A stretch of DNA of 64,000 bases from Vespa crabro (GCF_910589235.1 NC_060964.1:678571-742570), one strand, 5' to 3'. Counted from the first letter of the stretch, positions 47,787-61,090 are shown. Translations and numbers: made by a program. Notes: a model not told the origin generated them from the sequence alone.

Positions 47787-49378
47787 GTAACTTGGCCTTG
47801 TCTCTGAACTCTATCGCGTTCTTCTACCCGTGTTAGATAAATAAATATATGGAAAGGAAAAAAGAAAAAGAAAACAATTTTGTGTTCATCTTCTACGATG
47901 GAAATATCAAAGAATGACTTTCTACGTTAACGACTCGTTTGATCTTTTCGAAGTATCGTTTGAGATGGGAAATATTGATTATTAGAATAGGGTAATTTCG
48001 ATTAATAGGAATCTCCGGGTCAACTTGACACGAATTTCAGACGTGTTAGAAAGTTTGTTTAGTATTAATCTTGTATTATTATTTACATTTGTATTTTTAT
48101 TATTCATTAATTTTGTATTATTATTTACATTTATATATTTATTTATTTTGTAATATTATTTGAGAATCTTTCATGACGTCTTTTAAGATCTAACTTTGTT
48201 GATGGACAGGTTATAGAGAACGCTCATAGAACAATTGTCTATTATATATTTACATTTATTATACTATTGTACATACTCATCTTTAAATATATATATATAT
48301 TGTTTCTTAGTGATTCTATCGTAACGGATACAGGTGCGTCAAATATCTCGATAATTTTAATGTCTTGACATGCATTAACGACCGTCTTTTTTTGTCATCG
48401 TTTATCTGAGCAGGATCTGTTAATTAAAATATTGATGAACATATGAGTTCAGTAATTATTTAAATGATATAAGCGAGATATTTTCAGTTGAGGAAGCTCC
48501 AGTGTTTTTATCTTTCTCTCTTTTTCTTTTTCTTTTGGAAAATCTTGTTATACATCGCCTCAGGCCGATTATTAATAGGAATTTATGAAGAAAATAAAAA
48601 CGAAAATAAAAAAAAGCCATTTCGATTTCCATCTCATCCTGTTTCAATAATAATGTATATTTCTTCAACAATGTTGTCGTCCTTGTAGTACTAAAAATGA
48701 ACTTACTGAGAACGGAAGTACTGTCTTCGCGATCGAGAATGTCAAGAACTTATGAGGAAATACGATTAATCCTAATCTCGATAAAAATGTTAATCGAACG
48801 ATCGAGTCTACGAAATGCGATTGGAAAAGTGTAACAACACCTGCAACGAAGTTTCGAATGTGGTGAGAGACGAATCAGCTGTTCGTTCCTCGAGACCATT
48901 CACTTTCTATTATCCAATCGTGCCAAGAAATCGTCCGGGTTCGATTCTGCAAGCAGGCGACTCCACCTTCTCGATGTTGAGACGAGAAATTCTATTTATT
49001 TCAAATAGACAGTTAAATTGTAAGATTAAATCTTGCGTTTTATAATAAAAAGGCGCATATACAATACTGATTAAAAAATACTCAATATATCTAAAAAAAG
49101 AAAGAAAAGAAATATGGTCGAGAAAAATTATTGTTTGCAAAAAATATTAACATTATTCTGATTATAATATCAACGTTGGAAAAGGAATATCTTTCAGTCT
49201 GTTGGATTTTAGTTCTTCTTTTTTTTTTTTGTTCGATTAAAATTATCATCTCACAATTTGTGGGTAAAATAAAAAGAATGTTGATACTGTACGTCGGTAA
49301 ATTAGGTAACTATAATTCGTGTATAGAACAAACATTGATCGTATTATTGTTCGTAAGTAAATTTATAGAAAAAAATCC

Positions 49379-49384
49379 TTTATT
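49379..49384 (-). terminator. Poly(A) signal candidate of the short chitin-binding gene
   Basis: Minus-strand AATAAA about 38 nt past the stop codon. It would give a very short 3' untranslated region, as is common for small secreted-protein genes. Confidence 0.5.
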
Positions 49385-49421
49385 AATATATACTTATTCC
49401 TACGGGAATTCTTTGACAATA

Positions 49422-49499
49422 TTAAATCCTGTTTCCATTGATGTCTCTGTAGAGGTCATCGTTGATGCCATAAAGTCTCGGAGAATCGTTACAGTCGAC
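49422..49499 (-). CDS. Short chitin-binding gene, exon 4
   Basis: The acceptor TTTCATCGCAG precedes GTCGACTGT. Encodes the last 25 residues, including C102, and TAA. The 76-bp intron before it (49500-49575) is very short. Confidence 0.85.
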   Translation of the reverse strand, partial: VDCNDSPRLYGINDDLYRDINGNRI

Positions 49500-50440
49500 C
49501 TGCGATGAAAGAAAGAAAAAATTGTAAACACACGTCACTCTTAATTTCTATGATAATTTACGTTTACAAATTTACCTTGAACCACCAATCACAGACTCGT
49601 GCCGTTTGACTGAAAACTGTGCCGTTAGGACAAAGAAAACTGAATTGCCGACCGTTCGGTAAACACCAGTGCCAAACCTGACGGAAAGAAAAAAAGAGAT
49701 GAATAATTATGATTTTTAATCTTAAATAAAATGCAACTGTGTATGCAACATTTTTCCTTTTAAAATAAAGGTTTTTTTTTTGTAATGTTAAGTTTATATA
49801 CTGACCTGACATCTTGCTTCAGGATCCGCATAATATCCAGGCAATTTTCCTCCGCAGGTAAAGGTGAGCCCAAACGGTACGGAATTGTAAATAGGATAAT
49901 CGACACCAGGTGTGTAACCATCTACTTGCTGAAATTTTAATACGATTAATCTCCTCAAATTTCGTTTTTTTAACAGGCAAAAGCACAGACACATACACGT
50001 ATCTCTCGTTACATCTTATAACTTCTTTCGTATAAAAATATCTTAATTTCCACGTTAAGATCATAAAAGATAGATTTTAATAATCGTTTGACACGCACAC
50101 AGATACATTATACATGTAAAAACACACATCTTTTGTTCCCTCAAATGTAACTTCATTAATTAAGTACACAATAATTACGAGAAGAAGTCGTAAAAAAAAA
50201 AGCAGGTAGCCCTATAACCGTTGCGCCATCCTTGTTATTTCGAAATACAACGTCCGACGCCTTTACTTTCGCTGCATATCATCATCGTTGATGATAGAAC
50301 CTTTGGATCTTAAGAGATCCAAGGAGAAGAATAATGCAAGGGGCTATAAATCGCATTTCCTTTATTAACTCGACGATACTCGGAAAGATAAAATGAAAGA
50401 CATAAAGAGACAAAGAATAAAGATAAAAATAGAGAGAGAA

Positions 50441-50471
<31 letters not shown>

Positions 50472-50472
50472 A

Positions 50473-50505
<33 letters not shown>

Positions 50506-50827
50506 TGCTAGAGGGAGAGGGTGAGCTAATTAACTAATTTTTCGCAATCGACTCGAGAATAAGAAGAAACCATTGCGACACGTCACGGCGTATCGGAGTC
50601 AGTTCAATGTATACACATGCTCCAACGGGTTGACCGGAAGTTGGATTACATTGTTCTTTGCGAGCGGATGCACATCTTCATGCCTTTGTATTCGGATTCT
50701 TGTTTACTGTTTACCGGTTACGAGCTCGTGCTCGCGCCCGAATGAGAGCCCCCATCAGAGGTTACAGCCTCTCCTCTTCTTGTTTCTCAATTCCAATTTG
50801 AAAGAGAGAGAGAGGGAGGGAGGGAGG

Positions 50828-50869
<42 letters not shown>

Positions 50870-51534
50870 AAGATATTGTCGAGTTTTTCTCTGTGACGAC
50901 TTAGACAGGTCAAGGTTGTATTAATTTTTTAATAAAAGTTCAAACTTGAATACTTTTATTTTTTGATAATTTTTATCGACGAACTTGACATCTATGGCAT
51001 TGTTATTATGAAATTCGATAAGTTTATCGGCATTTTTACCAAGGTGATCACTATGGAAACAATTCGTTTAAATATTGGAAATTTGCATGAAATCGTCAGA
51101 TCGATATCAGAAAACGTAATAAACGGAACACGAAGTTTAGCTCAACGTTTGAAGTTTATCACCTCGTATAGTCGTTTATACGTCAGAACGGGAATAAAAG
51201 AGTCCACGTGATTCTCTTTCTAATCTCATTCGCGATCATTTAGAATTCGTGCCTTCTCTTCTATTAATGCAGTCTTCTCGTATCCGGTGAAATTTTCTGC
51301 GTTCACGAGAATCGAGATCCACGCGACGTTTTAACCTTCACACCTCATGGATTTAGTTGTTCGTGTTTATAAACGGGATTTCCTTTTCATTTTGACTTTT
51401 TTTCTCGTCTGATTTCGCAACAATTCTTTTGATCTTGCAACATCATTCGATTTTTTCATATTTAATATTGTTTCTCGTTATTTATTTTTTTTTCTTATTT
51501 TTCTGTTTATACGCGCCTACACTGAAGTTATTCG

Positions 51535-51594
<60 letters not shown>

Positions 51595-52209
51595 GCAGTC
51601 TTGCGTTATGATTGGTTTTTATTATTGAGAAACGCAATTGAAATACATTTACAATTATATTTATAAATTCTATTCGTAGTTCCCTCGACCACGTTTATCT
51701 AACGAGATGCCTCTCTAGAAAGCACCCTCACGTAAGAAGAGTTAATTATTGAATTACTTAATGTTGCCAGTCTAAAGGAAGATGATGCGTGCGAGATACC
51801 GCTTTGCTCGTTCATTGTCATTGTTGCACACCGAGTCGTGAGAAGACGCGATGAAAATAATAATTTTGCGCGTTAAATATAATAGGTTTCTTTCGCAAAT
51901 GAGATACAACTCCCTTTCTATGACAAACGAAATTTCCATGGGTTGGCTGACAAATTACGTAAACAACGATCGTTTCTTTTTTTCTTTATATTTTTATCTG
52001 CGTGATTTCGTTGCCAACACATGAAACGCATCAATTTTTGTGGTTACTATCTATTATTCCGTTTGATTATTTCCTTCCATTTTTATTGTTATTATTATTA
52101 TTATTATTAGTTTTTTTTTTTTAATTAATTTACTTACCGCCATCGTCCGGTAAAACAAGATAGTCGTAAACAGCGCGATTGCAGCAAATACTTGATATCT
52201 CGAAATCAT
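49422..52209 (-). CDS. CPAP1-type small secreted chitin-binding protein (124 aa, 4 exons)
   Basis: Coding exons in order: 52138-52209, 49806-49928, 49576-49677, 49422-49499 (375 nt). All introns are phase 0 with canonical sites. Residues 1-24 are a signal peptide (MISRYQVFAAIALFTTILFY..., then RTMA). The mature chain opens QVDGYTPGVDYPIYNSVP and carries six cysteines at 49, 64, 70, 81, 94 and 102 (spacings 14, 5, 10, 12, 7), the peritrophin-A/ChtBD2 pattern, with aromatic GYY, VWHWC and DWWFKVDC. It ends LYGINDDLYRDINGNRI. This predicts a secreted single-domain chitin-binding protein of cuticle or other chitinous matrix. Such proteins are often named 'U-scoloptoxin(01)-like' by automatic annotation; that reflects domain similarity and is no evidence of venom function. 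It is a paralogue of the long gene at 21579-32877: same strand, same domain, same intron point. Confidence 0.87.
49576..49677 (-). CDS. Short chitin-binding gene, exon 3
   Basis: Acceptor TTTCCGTCAG, donor TTCAAG|GTAAAT. 34 codons (residues 66-99) with cysteines 70, 81 and 94. Confidence 0.87.
49806..49928 (-). CDS. Short chitin-binding gene, exon 2
   Basis: The acceptor AAAATTTCAG precedes CAAGTAGAT; the donor is TGTCAG|GTCAGT. 41 codons (residues 25-65) with cysteines 49 and 64. The 128-bp intron 49678-49805 follows. Confidence 0.87.
50428..50506 (+). repeat. (GA)n tract
   Basis: GAGAGAAAGA-type repeats. Confidence 0.85.
50800..50866 (+). repeat. (GA)n/(GGGA)n tract
   Basis: GA units with an internal (GGGA)n block near 50815-50833. 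Confidence 0.85.
51538..51592 (+). repeat. (AT)n microsatellite
   Basis: About 23 TA units. Confidence 0.85.
52138..52209 (-). CDS. Short chitin-binding gene, exon 1 (signal peptide)
   Basis: 24 codons; donor ATGGCG|GTAAGT. The ATG directly follows GTTATAG, an acceptor-like sequence, so an upstream untranslated exon is likely and the promoter is not pinned down. Confidence 0.8.
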
Positions 52210-52630
52210 CTATAACAAATCAAACAATTCGATTGAGTTAAACGAATAAACGAACAAGCAAACAAACGAAAAAAGAATTAATAAATAAAACAAATAAAAT
52301 GTAACTATGAAGAATGTACGATGAAACATGAAAATTAACAAAATAAATTTTCACACTATATGTCAATATATAACCGTAAAATTCAAATTAATATTCACAC
52401 TGAAACGATCTAGGACGAATATAAATTAACGTTTTCAAAGTATTAAGAACGTCAAGAATATAAAAATAACCAATGGCCGACGAACCATTTCGGAATAGTC
52501 CTATCTCTCCTTGGAGTCCTTAGTATCCTTCCACGTGGCTGGCATTTATCTTGGCGCGATTTGTTTTTCGTTAGGCTGGTTCTCTTTCTCTCTCTCTCTT
52601 TTTTTTCTCTCTTTTTCTCTCTTTTTCTCT

Positions 52631-52663
<33 letters not shown>

Positions 52664-53964
52664 CCTCTCTCTCTCTTTTTATCTTTGTTTACCAATAATA
52701 AATTCGAAGACGATGCTATAACTCGCAAGTGTCTTCCTTAAAGAACAGAGCCACGAAGTGGTGGTATATATATGGGTTTAGAGATCCAGAAGAGTGAAAA
52801 AGGGGGGATTCTTGAGAGCCCCTCTTTCTTGGGGCTCCCACAAGTCGGACGAACGAAGAAAGAGAAGATCCCAGGAGGGAGGTTGGAGAGAGGAATATAG
52901 AGGGATCCCTCCTGCGGAGCAACACAACAGATTCTTTGATTACGCAATACCCTCGTGTTCTTACACCCGTGAAAACGCGAGTCTCTTAGAACCTCCCAGC
53001 CTCTCATCCTTGCCCCCCTCCAATTCTCCTTGTATCCTTCCACCTACTACTCTTCCTGACCACTCCGACAATCCTCGAGTTTTCTGGATACGGAAATTAC
53101 ATAGAGTCGGTTCTGTTATTTTATTATTATCTTTTACTTTTTCCTTTTTTTTTCTTTCTTTCTTTCTTTCCTTTCTTTCTTTCTTTCTTTTTTTTTTGTT
53201 GATGAATCATTATCTCATTTTTTTTTCTTTTAATCCCTTCTATCAGGTTTATTTACTTAAATCGACGACCGACCGCATAATTGTATAAGAATGTACATTA
53301 GTATAAAAGTATAGGTGAGGTATGATGTCAGCGAAATCGTTACTTTGGTGATCATTACTTGACTCAAGTATCATTACGTCTCACCTTACTATGTCATTCT
53401 TTATTGCATATTGTATTTTTTTGTTGTGTCTTTTTCTTTTTCCTTATGACATTTTTCCCTTAGATATACCATCATTGAAAATATTATTAACGAAGTACCT
53501 ATGTATAAAGAGAGGATTGACCCAACACGTTAGTTTCTTTCACATAAAGATGGTACGAATAGAGAAAAGGAATACGGAAGAAGACGGAAAGTGTTGATTT
53601 ATCGTGGTCGATAGTTTTCGCGCTTGGACTATCGAGATTCTCAGGAAACATTTATAACGCGTTTGATCTACTGCCCTATGTCGTTCCTATCTTTTCTTTC
53701 TTTCTTTTTTTCTTTCTTTTGTTTTTCTTCTTCGTATTTTTTTCTTTTTCTTTTTATTCTCCATTTTCTTCATCTTCTGCTATCTCTTCTCGTGAATATT
53801 AAATAAGTACGTATGTATGTAGATACTTACGTAATTACAGAACGCGATCTCGGAAGCGTGAAAATGGCGCGAGTTTTAAACCGAAGGTGAGTCTCTCATC
53901 ATTTCGAAGAATCGATTGTTAATTCAGTCGCTGATTAATCAACTACTATGTTCTTCTTTTTCGT

Positions 53965-53996
<32 letters not shown>

Positions 53997-54471
53997 TCTC
54001 TTTCTTTCTCTTTTTTCTACGAAAAATACAAAGACAATAACTTCCTTCCGTCAGATATGAACGCGTTCTTTTTTTTCTTTCGGATTCACCGACGAAATGA
54101 TAAATCCTAATGAAGAGAGGGGAAAGTAGTCATCCCTCCGAAACGGCTTCTCAAGATCCAAGGTCGCTGGAGGAGAATTCAATTCAACGAATAAGATCGT
54201 ATGTGTAGTACGTGCATTAAAACTTAGCCAAGCGAGAAGCAAAAGCGTCGATGGTATCCTTCTATCTCTCTCTCTCTCTCTCATTTTCTTTCTTTTTTCG
54301 TTGTCCTTCGAGCTCTCGAAATGATCTGCGTCCACGCGTGACCGACGGCCCATTTCTTATTTTTTTCTTTCTTTCTTTTCTTTTTTTTTTTTAATAACAG
54401 TAACTTCCTGTAGTTATGTTCTTCTTCTTTTATGAATAATATAAAATGAATATAAGGAATGTAAAATAAAA

Positions 54472-54475
54472 TCTG

Positions 54476-54529
<54 letters not shown>

Positions 54530-54530
54530 C

Positions 54531-54572
<42 letters not shown>

Positions 54573-54573
54573 C

Positions 54574-54626
<53 letters not shown>
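54472..54626 (+). repeat. AT microsatellite with internal ATCAGATAT units
   Basis: A (TA)n run broken twice by TATATATCAGATATATA, about 47 bp apart, with a related ATCTGATATATATACAT at the left edge. This is a higher-order duplication inside a simple repeat. Confidence 0.85.
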
Positions 54627-54628
<2 letters not shown>

Positions 54629-54631
54629 GGT

Positions 54632-54825
54632 TGGTAACGCAAGTATAGTTATACGTTCGTGAAAAGAAAGATTTATTGTTCTTTATTGTGAAATATTAAG
54701 AAGAGTTAGAATCGGTATAACTTTTGAGAGGATGACCGTCATAGTGCTCTCACGTTATGAATTAGATATAACTATGTATCTAATTCATAACAAGACGATT
54801 ACTCCAGTTAAGCCGAAGTATAACA
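54632..54825 (-). mobile_element. Possible solo LTR (194 bp)
   Basis: Read on the minus strand it starts TGTTATACTTCGGC and ends TTACCA, so has TG...CA ends. Two AATAAA signals lie close together near its 3' half. It has a 15-bp hairpin near its centre. No target-site duplication is seen next to it and no internal retrotransposon sequence is present. It could instead be part of another repeat family. Confidence 0.3.
54754..54791. repeat. 15-bp inverted repeat with 8-nt loop
   Basis: GTTATGAATTAGATA, then TAACTATG, then TATCTAATTCATAAC: a perfect stem inside the possible solo LTR. Confidence 0.85.
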
Positions 54826-57015
54826 AACGTGAGAAATAATTTTCGAGATGTAATAATATTAATAGATTCAGCAGGGTGTCTCAATATCCTGCTTAATGTC
54901 GAGCGAGAAACATACGTCATTTGCATGGAAAAACATTTTCTTTTTTGTTTTTTTCTTTTTCACGATCGTAATCGACAAAAGATAAATTTTGTTTTCTTCA
55001 GTTTTTTTTCTTTTTCTTTCCTTTTTGTTGTTAAAAAAATTATAAAATGGCAGAATCGAAGAGCATTCATTGAAGAGAATGATACTGATCGTGTTTGATG
55101 TGTTCATTTTGAGCATAACGAAGAAGTCATTATTTTCAAAGTACGTTCAATTAGAGACGTTTAATTGTAAATGAAGTCTCTCATCGGCTTGATGTGTAAA
55201 TTAGGCAAACGTTGATCGTATCCATATACACAGATAGTACGTAAGTACTTACTTTTAACTTCTAAATGTCTTGTGGAATAAAAATTGACGGTAAATGTTG
55301 CAATCTATGTATGTAGCTATGCATTTTGAATTACGCCGATACGAGGGACAGGAAGGATGAACGAAGAGTCGAAAGACTTAATGAAATTATCTCGCTACCG
55401 TCTAATTAGATATATCGAGGTTATTGCAAAATGCTAGGTTAGCGCTGTGAGAAGGTCCGCTTTATTATTTGTGCGATTTAAGTGTAATCGCGAGGCTAAA
55501 TTTATAACGGTGGTGGGCAAGAATGAAAATGTCGGAGGGTAAATCCGTGTCTCCGTCATTCAAAAGATAATTATTGCGTTCGAGTTCTTCTTTTTCGTTT
55601 AAAAAGTATTACGACGTTTAAAATGCAAATTTTAATGTGTTTTCTGTTTCTTTTTTCATTCGCGCAATATTTTTTATTTTTTATTTATTGATCGACGTTC
55701 AAATAAAATAATGGAGATAAAGAACGTTGTTCATAGAAAATTTCGCGAAGAATAATGTTGAGACGGAAAACGAATAAATAAGATAATAGATATAGATTAA
55801 TCTTAAGAAACCTTCAATCGAGCTCGCTCTTCCGATTAAATTATTATCTATTTCACGAGATATACGTTACGTGGCACTTCTCGCACATAGTCTTCGTCCG
55901 TTATAAGCACTGCAATTTCATAATCAGCCAACTTCCGAGCGTCATCCTTCCTACTATCTTGCCTTCTTACGAACAGACATATAAGAATTATTCTCACGTA
56001 TTTATAATTGTACAGAGAGGAACACGTTTTAAAGATTTATGGTTGATTAAAGAAAAGTCTATTAAGTTCAACGTAAATATGGTTGATCCTTGATTAACAA
56101 GGATCATTAATTATTTCAATGTTATTCGAGATTTAGGATTTATGCAATTTTCGAAGCATTGAGTTATAAATTAATTATGCAATTCTAAATCGGATCTATG
56201 TAAAATAAAACATTGTTTTTAAATAGACCAGTTGAATATAAAATATCTTTTAATTATTCGAAAGTCATCTTTAATTCTCCAAAAGAATTCATATCTTTGT
56301 TATCTTCGCGAATCGTCAAGGTGCATATTGCAATTGTGAAATCAAAAGACAAAACACAAAGAGAAATTTATGCGTTGCAGAATGATATAATATTAAATCA
56401 CAATGTGTCGAGACTGTGACAAGAAGAGACATTCTCCTGGCGTTTATGTTGCCTCGCGATCTAATTCACCAAGGCAATTACTCGCACGCTCGTAATCACT
56501 CGATTGTTCGGCTTTTGTTCGTTTTAAGGGTTCAAGCATTGTCAACGTGCACGCGTGGTATCGTTTAATCTTACATAAGAAATATAAATCGTGCGACAGT
56601 ATCATTTTGTGGATCTACGATGAAACAGTGAATTAAATATTCGGATAGTTTCTGAAATCGAATAACTTTCTTTAGACTATTTCTCAGATCTTGTAGAAAA
56701 TGTTTTGAATATTCTGTAAATTCGTGTGTTCTATGTATAGATGTGAATGATTAAACATAAATGATTTTTTGTTGTTGCAAAGATAAGAAATGTCTAATAA
56801 GTAATTTTTAAATCTGTCATTAAAAAAAAAAAGGAAAAGAAAGAAAAAAAGAACATGTGTATTTCGTAGATCCGTATATATGCATTATGGTTTTGAGAAT
56901 TTATACGATATATGCCATTATATCACCATCATATCATTCTTTCAATTATAATATTAAGAAATGAAAATTCTTCTAATTTCAAGATGAATACAATAAAATA
57001 TATAAGTACATACGA

Positions 57016-57017
<2 letters not shown>

Positions 57018-57066
<49 letters not shown>
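57018..57066 (+). repeat. (AT)n microsatellite
   Basis: About 23 TA units. Confidence 0.85.
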
Positions 57067-57067
<1 letters not shown>

Positions 57068-58084
57068 TCATTTTATCGATTATTTGAATAAATGTAATGT
57101 GTACTGAAAATGAACAAATTTGATAATATTTTTGTTAAATTTCAGATATATTTATTTTTGTTCTATTTTTAAAAAAAGTTAATCAATATCAATAAATATT
57201 TTGAATATTTTTGTGATTCATTCGACGCATATATATATGTGTGTACGAACGATACATTGAATTACGCAAGCGATAACACCGACGGTAACAATTAGTACGA
57301 ATCTCAGGAAATGTTGCTCTGTCTTATAATAATGGCTTGTAATAATTAATAAGGCTTACATAAAAAGTATCTCTCTTTGATAATAATTATATTTTTTTTT
57401 GTTTCTCTCTGCGTATACGAGGAACTATGAAGAAATGACACATCTTGGAGAACTTTCTTTCTTTATACGAAGACAATTATGAGTATATAAATGAGTATAT
57501 AAACGTGTAAGTCAACGAGAGCCAAGAATTCATCTTTTCTTATTTAGCATCGGTAGATCTAATGCTTTAGTTCTAACGAAGAAAAAATTACAAATTTTAT
57601 CATTTTTAAATGTATTTATAAGAGATTTGATCTTTTTTCTAATAGAAAATGTATATTTTATACGCATTTTTGGAAAGTAATTATTGTAAATATTAAATAA
57701 TATTAAGAAATAATATACATGATCATACAGGTACAAATGGATTTTTTAAAGTTACGCGAATATAATAAACACGTAAATATTTTTGTAAAAAAGAAAAAAA
57801 AAAGAAACAAAGAGGATGGTATCGGGAAAATTTTTGTCAGCATGAAAGAAGAAAGTTAAAAACCCAACAGAAATTTCATTTAAATTATACAAAAGGATTT
57901 AATCTCGTATTGGAATTCTTATTGGAGAATTTCATCGGTACGCGTCATATTTGATACTGCAAATACGAATACCAACGTGTTTGCTCTCAAGCGTACCCGT
58001 GTACAAAAAAAAAAAATTTACTATGTATCGATACACAGAGGCGGTAACGAAATAGGTAACGGAGAGTCGTGTAGTTCGGTTTTA

Positions 58085-58106
58085 TCAGTCCGAGCGAGTC
58101 GAACGG
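58085..58106 (+). promoter_or_regulatory. Initiator plus MTE-like motif
   Basis: TCAGTC (58085-58090), an arthropod initiator match, followed by CGAGTCGAACGG (58095-58106), which fits the insect motif ten element (CSARCSSAACGS) at 11 of 12 positions. The spacing (+9 rather than +18) is off. It lies in a GC-richer island with a donor-like AAGAG|GTGAAA at about 58263. It may start an untranslated exon of a plus-strand gene beyond the window. Confidence 0.28.
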
Positions 58107-60764
58107 TGTGCCAGCTCGGTCTGCCCCACATTTTCAGTCACTCGCACGCGACAGCGCATACCGCAGGTGTGAGCCGATCGTTCGCGAATCCTAGATTCGC
58201 TTTTCGATCTTTGAGATCTCTTCCGTTGATCTTGATCGTTCTTCCTTTTCGATAAATAAGAGGTGAAAACATGGACCATTTGACGTTACCTTGAAGTAAA
58301 TACATACTTGTTGGTGGGTGTAATTAGTATCAATAAAATAATTAAATTTTTTACTTATTTCTCGATTAAAATACGATAACGTAATAACATGTCTGATAAA
58401 GTCCTTGATAACGGTAGTTTGAGATAATATTAATCAGTATCTAACAAAAATGCGCAATATAAATACATATACATTGTATATATCTAATGTAAGATGTGTT
58501 GTTTAGAAAGCGAAGACTCAACAAGTTAGATGACTAACCTTGAACTTTCGTATGTTCGTTTCCTCGAAAAAAATCTTTTTTGTCGTCGTGCCGTCGCATG
58601 TCACGAAGCGTGACGTCCTTGTGGACATCGCGACTCCGGTTAGTCATGGTATCTTAAATCCTCATGTTCGTCGATCGTCACCAAACCTATTCTAGATGTT
58701 AACTTTAACAAAAGTACTTTTCTCTTCTTCTACGTTCTTCATTCATCTTGTGAAAGCAACGTCGTTTTCGGGGGCACCAATTCTTACGTTTTCTACGTAT
58801 GTATGTATATGTGTTCGTATCTGTGTTATAAATGCGACTGGTTTTCTGCACGTACCTTTCTCTACGAGAATTTATTTCCAATTAGAAATTTAGAAAATGT
58901 TGGTACGTTTTATCTTCTTTTTTCTTTTTTTTTTTTTTTTTATTGTTGATCATCGAATATCATATATCACGAATAACGTAATAATATCGAATCCGAACAG
59001 TGCAATTCGATCTTTTTCAACTTCTTTAAACAATATTAAAGATTTGTTGAGATTTCATCGTTAGTCACACTTAGTTATCTTTGTATGTTTATTTGAGATA
59101 AACTTTGATATCATTCTCGCGATCCAAAGGCCGAAGCAAGAGTTATCTATGCACGTATCGTATACGTTCGAAACGTTCAATTTAAATCATATATAAATTT
59201 ATATCTTCGTGAATGAGTAGACTTTGTTAACATTAAATTCTGTTGTTGAATTGAACAACGATCTTATCTTTTATTTATCTTTCTTTTTTTTCTTTTTTTT
59301 TCTTTTTTTTTTCTTTTAAACGATAACGTCATTTCCTTTATTAATCCGAATTCGTAAGGGATTCACCAGTGTTAAAATATTTTTTTTCGAACGGATGTGA
59401 CACGCATCGTTGGAGATCGAGCGTGACACAATCTAACGACTTCCGGTCTGACATTCACGAGCATTTCCGGTCTCGTTACTACCCTTCCGTGGGCTCCAAA
59501 TGAAAAGGGAAATCATTTGCCTTCGTGATGTCTGGTATAAATCAGACCTCTGACAATGGCGATACCAACAACGTTGCACGCTTCGTGAATTCTCGCGTTT
59601 TCCTGTCCATGCTGTATCAAATTTTACACCAAAACGTATCGACCCTTACGTCGGTTTTAATCCGTTAAAATTATTTTTACTTTGATCGAGACAATTCTTA
59701 CCTGTTATCAGTTACTTAAAGATATTTAATTCGATTTAACAATTACACGATTACAAAATATTTCTCTATCGATCGTTCTTAACAATTACGACGATCATAA
59801 TTTTCAATTATATACAAATTTTCAAATATTTACAAATCTTTTAAATTTGAATATTTTTTTAAAATATAAATAACAATTGAAATGATTTATGGATTAGTCG
59901 AACTAAATTTTTTAAAATCACGTCTGTAAAAAATGATGATTGATGATTGATAATATCAATTACGAGTTTAGACAAATTCGTTTATTGTGACTTTAGTTTT
60001 TAATCGATCAATCATATGGATTTAACGCTGTCTACCATTATACCTACTTACAACGAGATTTATCCGCGTCATTTGCATAGGGATTTCTCTCTATTAGATT
60101 TTATAACATGACTGACTGAAAATATTCTCCTATGGTATAAAATGAATACTTCGTTATATTGATATTTTCTTATGGAGTACGATATCTTCGTTGAAACGTA
60201 ACGGAAGTTCCTAACGGAAAACCATAATAACGAGTAGCCACTGTCTATTGCTCCGTTTTATACTTACTATCACCGTTACGCTTCATTTTGCCTCTTCTCT
60301 CTCTCTCTCTCTCTCTTTTTCTTTTACGTCTTCTTACTCAGCCTTAATTATCTAAAAAAAATAAGCGATAAGTTCGATCATAGAACAATATTGAATCGAA
60401 CGATAACATTTCGATAACATTCCGAGTAAAAATGTAATAATAAAATATTTTAAATGTTATGAACATGTTTTTGTGATTAGAAATGTGAATTGTGATTCGT
60501 TGGATTCATTTCTAATCGTTGTAATCGCGTTGTAATCTCGTACGTCTGTAATCCAGATGTACGAGATAGCCACTCGATTCGAGAATATTCTTATTACGAC
60601 ACCCGATATGTTGCAATGCACGTTCGCACTTCATCTATTGTACGCGGGTGTAACTAGCTGACAGGTGCATTTGTGCGACTTATAGTATGTTCCAAAAGAA
60701 AATTTACGTTCCTTTCAAGTAGATTTAAATACAATTTTCAATCATTAAAGTGATAATAAATATA

Positions 60765-60889
<125 letters not shown>

Positions 60890-61090
60890 GTATATGTATA
60901 TATATTAAATGAAATGAAAAAATAAACATTAATTTAATAAATTTACATTAATTACAAATTTAATGTTAAAAATTATACGTATTATAAATGAGCAAGTGTA
61001 TTATACGTTAAATGTGCAAGTATACGTTAATTAATAATTTAAAGTTTTTTTATCGATATAATTCGAATTAAATACAGTTTTGAATGAGTA

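Larger units (their letters stand above)
32878..49421. other. Intergenic region between the two chitin-binding genes (16.5 kb)
   Basis: AT-rich with many microsatellites, a tRNA-like sequence, two small tandem repeats, an inverted repeat and GC-richer islands near 40370-40560, 43800-43960, 44340-44540 and 46200-46420. Untranslated exons of the long chitin-binding gene may lie here. No confidently coding ORF is seen; three weak candidates are listed separately. Confidence 0.55.
49929..52137 (-). other. Intron 1 of the short chitin-binding gene (2.2 kb)
   Basis: Phase 0, right after the signal peptide. It contains GA tracts at about 50428-50506 and 50800-50866, a GC-richer island at 50560-50770 and a (TA)n run at 51538-51592. 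No supported ORF is seen. Confidence 0.72.

Noticed and set aside
49422..52209. Reading the short chitin-binding gene as a venom toxin because of the common 'U-scoloptoxin(01)' label
   Set aside because: The sequence shows only a peritrophin-type chitin-binding domain with cuticle-type features; nothing indicates venom expression.
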